Shown here: in pieces, positions 32,601-42,800 of the stretch
Layout: every line of letters starts with the position of its first letter
Numbering within the stretch: the stretch's first letter is position 1
Assembly: GCA_003615045.1 (NCBI GenBank)
Contig: ML014131.1
Coordinates: forward strand, 1 to 64,000
Direction of reading: 5' to 3'
DNA length: 64,000 nt
Source of the DNA: Caulochytrium protostelioides
Taxonomy: Eukaryota; Chytridiomycota; Caulochytriomycetes; Caulochytriales; Caulochytriaceae
Notes under the pieces: model-generated
Seen by the model: only the letters and a program-made list of their open reading frames with translations
Told to the model about the DNA's origin: nothing
Databases searched by the model: none
Translations under genes and position numbers: made by a program

Positions 32601-34560
32601 TGGAGCTGGTCGCGCAAGTGCTGCGCGACGCGACACTGGAGTTGCCAGTGCTGCCACAGGCGGCGCAGTCGGCGCTGCGGCACGACGTGGTGCTGCCAGA
32701 TCATAGCGCGCAGCCGCTGGTGGAGCGTCACGCGCCAGTAGGTCAGGCACGTGGACAGCACCGTCAAGCGGTTCACGTGCTGCACGTGGGCCACGTGGGC
32801 GTCGAGGGTGCGGCACGCTTCAAAGCGATGGCGCCAGCGGCCAAAGCACGCAACGAGGCACGAGCGGGCATTGTACGCGGCCGCGTGCTGCTGGTCATGG
32901 GCGTCGCGGATGGCGGTCGCATGACGCTGGTGCCAGCGATGCTGCCACGTGGTCAACGCATGGCGCTGCCGCCACTGCGATTGAAAGTGCGCGACGCGAC
33001 GGTTCGTCTCGATCTGGCGGCGTGCGGCCTCGCGCGCCGCGGCGTAGCGCGACGCCCACGTATGGAACGAGCGGACATAGCACCGCGATTCGCTGAAACG
33101 CAGCGCCTGCGTGTCCATCCACATCGACTCGACCGTGTTCAAGGACGTGGTGAATGCGGGCGCATCCGTTGAGTGGCTATGCTCGCCATGCGACGGTGAC
33201 GACGGCGACGACGACAGCGACGCCATGGGGACCGGTAGCGGGTTTGGCAACGGGCGCGGAAACGATGACGCTTGAGCGACGACCGGCGGCTGGCGCGGAC
33301 TTCGCGGCCGTGGCGCCGCGTCGGTCAGCTCGTCCAGACGCAGTGCCTGCGAAGGCGTCGACGCCGCCGCCGTCGGCGGCGGCGGTGACCGCGACGGCGG
33401 TATCATCGCGGGCGGCGGCGTCTCTTCGAGGATCAGCGGTGGCAGCGGCACGGCCGCGGCGTCCGCGGCCTCCGGCGCGCCGTCCAGTAGGACGTCCGGT
33501 AGGATGTCCGACACGGTGCCAGGCCGAGGGATCGACCGGATCGGCGACGGCGACCGCGCGGGCGGGCGTGTCACGCTTACGAACGCGCGGCCGTTCGACG
33601 GGAGCGGCGCCCATGTCGCCGACGCCTGCGGGATCGACGGCGTCTCGGCCGCGAGCAGTGGCAGGACCGCATGGTCGCCGTCGTGGTCCGCGGCGGCGGC
33701 GCCGGGGTCCGTCATGAAGGTCACGTGGTGCTGGTCGTGGCGCAGCGGTGACCACCGCGGCGCGCGGCTGATCGATTCGTCGCCATGGAGCGAGCGAGCC
33801 AGCGCGGGCGGCGGGCGCCACGCGTCCGGCCGTCCCGGCGACGTTGACGCTGCCAGACGCGTATTGCTCGACCCGCTCGAGCTGAGCCGGTCGGCAGATC
33901 GGAAGGCAGACCGCGATGCCAGCGGTCCGCTCCGGCGTCCGCCGCGGCCACCGATGGAGAGGGAGGGCGATTCCTGCGGCTGGTAAGCGAACGACCGCTG
34001 CACATCGTGGAACGACATTTCATACTGCTGCTGGAGCTGCTGTTGCTGGAGCTGGAGCTGCTGTTGCCGCAGGAGATGCTCCACGACACTGCGGTTGAGC
34101 TGCACGGCGGCCGCATCGCTCGAAGCATGGGCGCCATACGCCGATGGGGGCAGGATCTTTTCGAGCACCTGCAGCCGCTCGCCCCAGGTCAGGTACGCGA
34201 AATCCTGCTGCAGCTGGACCAGCAAGGCACGCAGGGCTTTGCCGGACCCGGGCGCCACGAGCGCATCAAACGTCCGCAGAATCCGCAAAAAGGTGACAGT
34301 GTTGGAGGGCGAGCTCAGCACGCCGCTTGTCGCCGTCGTGACCACCAGTCGCAGAAGCGATAGATCTAATTCACGGTGGTCGTAATTTCCACACAGCCAT
34401 GACGGAGGATCAAGATGTCATCTTGTAAGGTGAGCCAGACTGCTTCGTTCAGATGGATCTGATGTCCAGCATGGGTCATATCTCGTACGGCCCGAGGCTT
34501 GTCGCACGTCTTACCGTCCATGTCAGGCCTGACCGTGAAGGAGGAAGCGGTCAAGGCCAT
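29642..34560 (-). CDS. SFI1: Sfi1-like centrin-binding repeat protein, two exons, 1,589 aa
   Basis: Exon 1 (34560-34515) encodes MALTASSFTVRPDMD. A 149-nt GTAAGA...TAG intron joins it in frame to exon 2 (34365-29642), giving DMDDLSLLRLVV at the junction. Without exon 1 there is no ATG near the start of the long frame. A helical N-domain and a Gln-rich segment come first, then a Ser/Pro-rich disordered stretch (about 130-390). After it come roughly 35 repeats with Trp-anchored cores such as FQSQWRQR, FTRWRARM, VWRVWQDR and FLVWRDRA, spaced mostly 23-35 residues apart. This is the Sfi1 pattern: one long helix in which each repeat binds a centrin. Sfi1 builds the spindle-pole-body half-bridge in yeast and is found at centrioles in animals. 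The repeat number is well above budding yeast's. His/Gln/Arg are heavily enriched. Confidence 0.9.
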
Positions 34561-35285
34561 CGTCCCGGGCGGAGCCCCATGGTTCGCGCCCGCGCCTCAC
34601 AGAAATGCCGGATCAGCAATCAGCGGCAAGACCGCGTCGACGTCAAGACCGATCCAGCACAGCAGCACCGCATCATCCGGCTCGTAGCCGAAAGGAGGCC
34701 GACGCGGCGGCGATCAGCAAGGGGTCGGAGATAACCGCCGGAGCAGGCGCACAGGAAGTGAGGAGGAGTGCACCACCGCGCAAGCTGGATCCGGCACGGG
34801 GTCGCGAGGAGACAGGAGAGTGCGGTGCGCGGACCTGTCGGCGTCGCGCTGACACGTGGCGCGCGAGCGATGCTGTCCGTCGGTTGTCTCTGCAATCAGG
34901 CTGGCAGGCGCCGATCGCGAGCGCCTTGGACGCTGCTCTGCGCGAGGGCTGCGGGCGACATGCTTGTCGTCTGGCACGGCTCAAGAAAGCCCCGACGCCG
35001 AAGCTTCCAGAACCACGAAAGGGGAACTGGGGCCGGCGAGGAGGGGTGGCGCCTTTGCCCAGGTTGTCTTTGCCCAGTCGAGTGTTGATCCGATGGGAAG
35101 GCGGCTCGCCCCTCCGGAGAAGCACACCTCTCGCCCATTGTTCGATACGTGTCCCTACGCGGAATCGCATCGCGTGTCCGTAGTATATGATAGCGTATCG
35201 TTTGAAGTAGCGAGTATCAGACAGATCACATTGATCACGGGGCAGATTATTATGTATCAGAGAGAGAGAGAGAGAGAGACCGACA
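34561..35285. other. Intergenic region between SFI1 and MCM6
   Basis: Holds the SFI1 5' flank and MCM6 3' flank. A short (GA)n tract lies at about 35261-35280, next to the MCM6 stop. No gene is seen. Confidence 0.5.
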
Positions 35286-38178
35286 TTACAACTCGGCATC
35301 GACGAAATTGGGATGGACCATCAGGATGGGATCCTTGGACAACGGCGCCGACTCGCCCGACTCGGCCAGCTGCTCGGCCTCGGCCTCGGTCTGCGTCTCG
35401 CTTACCTGGATCAGCACGCCGTCGACCTTGACGAGACGGTTGAGGACCGACTTGATCTTCTTGGACTCGAGCATGAACTCCTCCTCAGTCGTGATGCGCT
35501 CGTCCGCCTCGAGAGCTTCGAGATACCACGCCACGAGCGAGGAGCGCGTGCAGCCGCCCTCGGCCATCGGCGCCGGCGCCACGTGGCTCTCCTGCGACGT
35601 CTCGGGCCGCGACCCCGGCGCTTGCGAGGTGGACGCCGCTTCGACTTCCTTCATGTGCATCAGCAGCATGTTCGTAATGCGAAGATATTCTTCGCTCGTG
35701 AGCTGGATCCGCGACGACTGCGACCCTGTGCCCGATGCCGTCGGCAGCGCGGATCCCGGCGCGGCCGGCGACGCGGTGTCGGCCATCTGGGCATCGAGCC
35801 CCATCTGCGCAGCGGCGGCGGCGTTCGCGGCCTCCGTCTCGCGGCCCGCGTCGGCGTCTTCCAGCGTCTCGAGCTGGATGCTTTCCTGCTGGACCTGCAC
35901 GATGGAGGTGCGCAGCAGGTGCGCGGCCTCTTGGGCGTGGCGCAGCGTGACCCACGGTGCGCAGTCGACCTTCGCTCGGGCTTCGGCAAGACGGACCATC
36001 GACTCGAGCTGGCGCACGGTCATGCGGTAGCTGGGGCGGTTGACGCCGTTTGCATCATTCTGGCGCAGCAAGCGGTACTGCGACACGAGATATTCTTGGG
36101 TCTCCTCGGGGATGCGCGGCCGGCAGGCGCGCGCGAACTTCAAGTAGTGCATGAGCTGCTCCGTCGTGTAGTCGGGCGTGACGCCCTGCTCCTTGAAGCG
36201 GTGGAAGTTGACGATGTGGCGGGCGATGTTCCAGTCGGTCGACTCCTGGCATTCGTCGAGGACCGTGAAGAACAAATCGAATCGCGACATGATCGGATCC
36301 GACATTTGGATGTTCTGCTTCAGCGTCAGCCGCTTGTCATACCGGCCGTTTACGGGGTTGGCCGCCGCCAGGATGGAGGTGCGCGCGTTCAGCGTGGTCT
36401 GGATGCCCGCTTTTGCGATCGAGATGGTCTGTTGCTCCATCGCTTCGTGGATCGCCACCTGGTCCTTGAGGTCCATCTTGTCGAACTCATCGATGCAGCA
36501 GATGCCGTTGTCCGCGAGCATGAGTGCGCCCGCTTCAATGGTGAACTCACCCGTCTCCTCGTCTTTGATCACGCTCGCCGTCAGACCCGCAGCCGACGAG
36601 GCTTTTCCCGAGGTATACACGGCGCGGGGCATGAGGTTGGCGACGTACTTGAGAAATTGGGACTTGGCCGTCGAGGGGTCGCCCACGATGCAGACATTGA
36701 TGTCGCCGCGGATGTTCATCTTGTCCGCAGTCTGTTTATGGACGCCGCCGAGCAGCTGCAGGAGCATGCCCTTCTTGATGTCCTCGTGGCCGAAGATGTG
36801 CGGCGCGATCGAGAACGCGAGCTTCTGGTAGATGTTGGGGTCCTGGCGCATCTCCGCGAGCTCCGCGAGCTCCGCCGCCGAGAACTGCTGCCGGATACTC
36901 GCCTCGACGTCCTCCTCGTCGAACAGATCGTACAGCGCACTGAGCGCGTTTTTCTCCTGGGCCGGCTTCACAAAGCATCCGAGGAAGACGAGTTTGTAAG
37001 AGAGGTCGCGCACGCCGAGGGCCTTGAAACCGCCGACGCCGTCGCTGGCGCCGCCGAAGCCATCGCGCCCGCGCTGGTTGTGGACCTTCTGGCCCTCGAC
37101 GCCGCGCCCAAAGAGCTGCGAGACGTCCGGTACGACGATAGGCGTCCCCGTGACAACGACCTTGTCGCCAGCCTTGGCGCGCTCGACGATCTCGTTGCGC
37201 AGAATGACGTCCATACTGCGCGGCATCGCACCGCTCGGCACCTCGCTGGCGTTCTCCTGCAGCCGCACCTTCTGCCAGTCCGCGAAGCGGCTCTTCTCGG
37301 GGATCAGGTCGAACCCCGTCTTGTTGCCGCACACGACGCTGTAGCACGTGGTTGGCGGCGTGTATCGGAACTCCTGCTCCACGAGTGGCATCACCGTGCC
37401 GCACAGCGTGCATCGGAACGCGCCCGCCAGCAGCTCCGGTCGCACCTCGGACGTTCGCGTGACCGTCCCCGAGATCGACACCAGCTGGCCGTGCAGGCCG
37501 AGACGGATCTCGCGCAGGCGCCGAATGAGCGGGATGTTGTACCACGAGACCCAGAACTCGCGCGCCTCGAGCGGCTCCGCAGGCCCCGCCCCGGACGCGT
37601 CCGCGGGCGGACCCGGGACGTGCAGGTGGTACGGGTCGTGCAGCGCCACGGCGTCCTGGATGGCGCGGCGCAGGTATGGGTCCAGGCGGTGGTACTCCTG
37701 CACAATCGTGTTGGCCAGCACGTCACTGTACGCAAACACGTGCTCGAAGTCGACGTACAGGGTCGTGATGTCCTGGTACCGGAAGTTTTTGATCTGGTTA
37801 ATGTAGTAGGATTCGCCCGCGGCATCCACATATCTATGAGCCGTCGATAATCATAGCAACCATACCAGCATGTGAGTGAGTTGACCTATTTACCTTGCAT
37901 CGTCCTTGTTCGCTCCGTCGTCCGAGACGGGATCGCAACGGGCAAGGCGTCGACGACGACGAGACTTACTGCTGCAAGAAGTGCAGGAACTCGCGGCGCG
38001 TCTGCTCAGCGAGCTGGTCCTCGACCCGCATAATCGTGTTGTTGATCATGTTGATCTGCATGGCCTGGATTTTGGCCGGCACGACCGGGGCCTCGGGCGG
38101 GTCTTGCGAGCCGGCAAGGTCGCCAAACTCCGACCCATTGCCCATGTTGATGGACAGGGCGTCCGTCGGAATCGCCAT
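35286..38178 (-). CDS. MCM6: DNA replication licensing helicase subunit Mcm6, two exons, 918 aa
   Basis: Exon 1 (38178-37970) ends RREFLHFLQ. A 136-nt GTAAGT...TAG intron joins it to exon 2 (37833-35286), starting QYVDAAGESYYINQI, which restores the Mcm6 N-terminal helix region. Start ATG 38178 (MAIPTDALSINMG) is the first in frame. The frame continues upstream without ATG. The zinc-binding pairs are CTLC and CYSVVC. The Walker A variant typical of MCMs is GDPSTAKSQF (near residue 450), Walker B CCIDEFDKM (near 515) and arginine finger SRFD (near 590). After an Ala-rich linker comes the C-terminal winged helix (LTSEEYLRITNMLLMHM), which recruits Cdt1 in other species, ending DPILMVHPNFVDAEL. 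It is part of the Mcm2-7 ring, the replicative helicase motor loaded at origins. Confidence 0.97.
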
Positions 38179-39871
38179 CGCGGCAAGCAGCGCCTCAGCG
38201 GGCGGGGCGGTACCACGGGGAGACGGCCCAAGGGTACTCGGCACGGGGGGAGCACAAAAAAGAGAGCGCGACGCCCTCAATGCGGAGTCGCGGCAGTTGG
38301 GGGTGACGCTAATACGAGAAGCGGCAGCTACGCGGGAACAGAGGACCGTGCCGTCCGCGGAGAGGATACTGCGGGGAAGAGAGTCAGTCCGTCTCGATGA
38401 AGGAAGCGCAGGCAAGGCGCAGGCGAAGCAGGCACCCGCGGCGTGGCATCAGGTGGGCCGAAGCGTGGACAGAGACGGCAGCATCGCCTAATGCGATGCA
38501 TGCCGATTTCACTGGATGGAGGGGGCTCCCTCGTGCAGCGTGGCTGCTAGTACCCGCTAGAGTCAGCCGTGATAGCCGTCCCCGGTATGGGCTCGGTCGG
38601 TCCTAGCGGCTGAGTGACTTCCAGCGAGCGGCAGCCGCTGGTGAGCGAGGCCGCTCATGCGGCGTGCGCTTCGGACCCGCACGCTCAGCACCCGTGTGGC
38701 GGCGCTTTTGGCCTTCCGCGCACGGGGCGGAGGTGGAGGTTGGGCGCGTGCTTGGAGGCGTTGACCCATCCGCCGTCGGCCCGATGCTTGAACAGACCTG
38801 GCCGGTCATCCAGGCATGGATCGCTAGTCCGTAGCGATCATCGTGGCAATGTCTTGATACATCTATCACTAGAGTGTGCACGCAAACCCTGTGGCGAACG
38901 CGTAACCTGGCACCATATATGACGCGCGTATGATATCGACACCAAGGGTCCAGCAGCGGCGGAGAGCGGGTCCAAGGGTTTGGTGTGGCTTGGACGAGCT
39001 TGAGTGAGGACCTTCCCCCCCCTCGTCGGCCCCTCCGAATGGGGGGGCCACGCTTGGAGCAAGCGTGGGATGGGCAGATCGATGCGAGCGGCTCTGTTTG
39101 CCGCTTACGAACTCGATACCATCAATGACCCTGTGCATTAATAAACGCGCCATCGCGCAACGATATCCCTCCGATTGAAATTGGGAATCCGGCCACGGAG
39201 AAATAGCTGGAACTGAAAGCGTCCTCTATGACAATGAAGCTGACAGGAAGGACTTTCAAGTCGATGGACCTTCAAGTCAATGGTCTTTCGATTCAAGTAT
39301 CCGGACCCTTGTCGGCACGGTATTCTCCAGTTTCACTCCATCACTCTGGACAACCGCCGGTTTGTCTCATGATCGGAATATCGATAGGATTTCGCCATAC
39401 TTCGATCATCGCATTCGATGAGCATTGAGACGTGCAGCACGACGGCTTCAAGGCCGTCACGAGCCGTTCTCACCTGTGCTGTGAAAACGTCCCCTCCCGC
39501 CACCTCCTGATTCGATGCGGCGCCGCAGAAATAGATGCAATGTGATTGAGAAACAAAACGCAGAAAAACAGAATGAACGTATAGAACGAAGAAACAGTGG
39601 AACGCATGAAAAACAGAGAGAGGTAGAAGAGTGGAGAGAGCGAGAGGGGTCGGGAGCGATCACAGACCAATCGCATCCGCAAGAAAAGGAAAGGAGAAAG
39701 GGATGAGAGCTAAAAGAGAGAAATATAAGCGCATGAAGCCGTAGTATCAAAAAGAGGCAAGAACAAAAGAAAAAGAAAAAGGTGACACGAATCCAGGAAC
39801 AAAAACATGAATGAGGGAGAGGAAGGGAGGCAGGCAGGCAGGAAATGGCAGGGGGGGAGCAAAAAGAAGGT
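38179..39871. other. Intergenic region between MCM6 and the four-RRM gene
   Basis: About 1.7 kb. The part next to MCM6 is GC-rich and contains the promoter. From about 39100 base composition becomes balanced, and 39500-39870 is A-rich on the plus strand, as expected for the 3' UTR of the minus-strand RNA-binding protein gene. No convincing gene is seen. Confidence 0.5.
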
Positions 39872-42800
39872 TCAAGCGAGGTCGCGGTGCAGCCAGGAGG
39901 ATGCCAGCTGCGGGTGTGCATGCGCGTGCGCATGCGCATGCGCGGTCGCCGCGGCCGCCGTGGTGGGTGCGCCGTTGCCCGTCGTGCTGCCGTTGCCGCT
40001 GCCGTCGCCGCCGACCAAGCCGCGCAGGAGACGCATCCCCGAGGCGGACGCCGAGTGCTGGCGCTCGCTCTCGAGGATATCCTGCTGGTAGAGGTAGGCC
40101 ATGCCGGCGAGCTGCTCCTCGTCGAGGTCGTCGGCATCGGCGCCGTCACGCAGGTGCGCCGCGGGGGAGGACGGCGCGAACGTCGGCAGCACGCCGGCAT
40201 CGTGGTGTGCGAGCTGCTTCGGGTGGCTCAGTCGCGGGCTCGCAACACGGTGCGGGTGATGCGGGTGCGCCGCAAGCGTGCCGGCATGCGAAAGGAGCGA
40301 GCCGTCGTCGTTCGCATCGGTGCCGTCGCGGTGGTGGGCGAGATGCGCGTGAGCATGGTGATGCGGTTGATGTTGCGCGGGCGCGGCTTGGCTGCGGAGC
40401 GGCATCGCATGCGTTGCGTAGTATCCCGGGCCGCCGTTGCCGCTGCCAATGCCGTGGCTGGGAGTCGCCTTGGTCGAGAGCGCTGGGTACGCCGAGAGCG
40501 GGCGCATAATAGGCGACGTGACCGAGGGCATGCCGTGGCTCGCGGTCGGCGAGGGCGTCGAGGCCCGGATCCCGAACACGGACGACAAGCGGCTGTTGAG
40601 GGCCGGCAGCCCGTTCGGGTCCGTCAGTGAGGACGGCGCGCCCAGCAGCGGCGCCGCCGTCGCCGCCGCCGCCATTGACACCGACGCAGCCGCCGCCGTC
40701 GAGACGGCTTGCAGGTGGTGGTGCGCGTAGTGGTGGTGATGCGACGGGACATGCAGCAAGTGGTGCGGCTGCGGGTGGCCGCGGTGCCCGGTGGCCACGT
40801 GTGCATGGCGCGGCGCTGGCTGGGCGCGCAGCTCCGGCGAGGTCGGTGCCGAGTGCGAATAGCCGTGGTGGTAGGCGGATGCGTGTGGCGCCATAGCGGC
40901 CGACGGCGGCGCGGCGCCGTGACCCGAGACTGCTGCGAGGCTGAGATGGCTGGCAGAGCGCATGGGATGCGGCGGCGGCGGGGTCGCCGCGTGGTGCACC
41001 GCTGCGCGAGCGCCGCCGCCGTGGCGGGCGGCTATCTCGTCGACGCCGTGCTCCTTCAGCTCGTGGTGCTTCCGCATCGGATACGCCGCCTGATGGGTGT
41101 GGTGCTGATGCGGATGCGAGTGCGTGTGGTGCTGAGCATGGTGCGGAAGATGCGATGCGTGATGCGGGCTGACGTGCGCGGAAGCGTGATGGACGTGACC
41201 AGCATACGGGTCAGCCATACCGTGGTCGGCGGCGACGTCGTGGTCCAGGGCGCCGTCTGCCGCGTGGTCCATGCGATCTTCGTGGTGCTGGGGGTGACCA
41301 TAGCCGTGGTGGTGGCCGTCGTGGTGCTGCGCGTGGCTCGCGTGGGCACCCGGGTGCAGGGGGGGTTGAGGCATGCGCAACGACCCGGGCGCGCCACCGG
41401 CCTCTAGCTCGTGGCCGCGGCTAGCGGGCGGCAGCAGCGGGCTGACGGGGGCCGAGCGGAGCACCGTGCGTGGCGGATTGGCGCAGCGGTCCTTGCCGTA
41501 GTTGATTTTGTACGGCGCGTAGAACGGAAACGTCTTGATGACTTCGATCGCGCGCGTCGAGGCGAGAATATCGGTAAAGTTGACGAACGCAATGTTCTTC
41601 TCGGGCACGAGGTTGATCAGCTCGATCGTGCCGAACTCGCCGAAATCGTGGCGCAGCCGGTCTTCCGTGATCGCGTCGTCAGCGCCGCCAATGTACACGT
41701 TGCGGGAGCCGTTCTGAGCCACGATGGACGCAATAATGGGCGCCAGAGTCGTCGGCTTGCCCCACCCGACCTTCGTGCGCTTGTTGCGCAGAAGGAAGCC
41801 GTCGGCATAGCAGCGGTCGTAGAAATTGGCAGCGGCCTGCGGATCCACAAACGTCACGAACGCGATGCTCTTGTCGCTGAAGTATTTGATGCGCTGCAGC
41901 AGACCCCCGCGGATCACGTCGCACAGGTCCTTCGTGGTCGCGTCTGGATGAATCCCGCCGATATACACCGTGCGGTTGAGCGGCAAGTGGTTCTGGTAGA
42001 CGACCGATTGGAGCATGCCGCTGCGCAACCCGTTCGAGCCGACCCCCGGGTTGGCGGTCTGACCGAGGTTGATGATGTGGCCGCCATGGGCCATATCCGC
42101 GAGCTCGCCGGGCGGCGGCAGCGACCGGATGTGGAGGGCGCGGTAGGCGTCCGGCTGGGCGAGGTCGACGCCGCCGCCGCTGCCGCCGTGGGCGCCGCCA
42201 TGAGAACTGTGGCCGTGCGCGCCGTGGCCATGGCCGTGGGTTCCGTGGAGGCCGTCGCCCACGCCGTCGCCGAGCAGCTGCCGGCGCGCCGCGGGGCCCG
42301 TCGCGAGGAGGCTGCCCATGGGCGCGACGGCCATAGCGCCGTGGGGCAGCCCCGAGGGGCCGACGCCGCCGGAGGGTCCGTGCATCCCCGTCAGCGGAGC
42401 GGGTGAGTCCATGCAGACTAGAAGCGACGAGCGGCGGACGGCCGGGGCACAGCGGTCCTTGCCGTAGAAGAGGCGGCGGTGGCGCCACTCAGCATCCTGC
42501 GAGAGCACGGCGACGGCGCGGATCGCGGCGCTGAGCGACATCATATGGACAAAGGCGATGCGCTTCGCGGACAGCAGGTCGACTTCATCGATCGCGCCAA
42601 AGAAGGAGAAGGCGTGGCGGAGGTGGGCTTCGGTGACGCCCTCGTCGACGTTGCCGATGAAGACGTTGCGCGAGGCGCCCGTAGCGACTTCGCTCGTGAG
42701 CTGCGGCGGGAGGGGCGTCGGCTTGCCCCACCCGATCTTGACGTCCTGGCCCTCGATCTTGAGGCGGAAGGCAGCGTAGTCCAGCATGAACTTGTGCGCC

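Noticed and set aside
34366-34560. Separate 64-residue protein upstream of SFI1
   Set aside because: Its first 15 codons end at a GTAAGA donor that joins in frame to the SFI1 main exon through a TAG acceptor. It is better explained as SFI1 exon 1 read into the intron.
35313-37850. Plus-strand frame of 845 codons opposite MCM6
   Set aside because: Antisense shadow of the MCM6 exon, with the same GC-driven lack of stops and no recognisable protein features.
37966-38415. Separate small gene upstream of MCM6
   Set aside because: Its last residues (RREFLHFLQ) splice in phase into the MCM6 N-terminal helix, so it is MCM6 exon 1.
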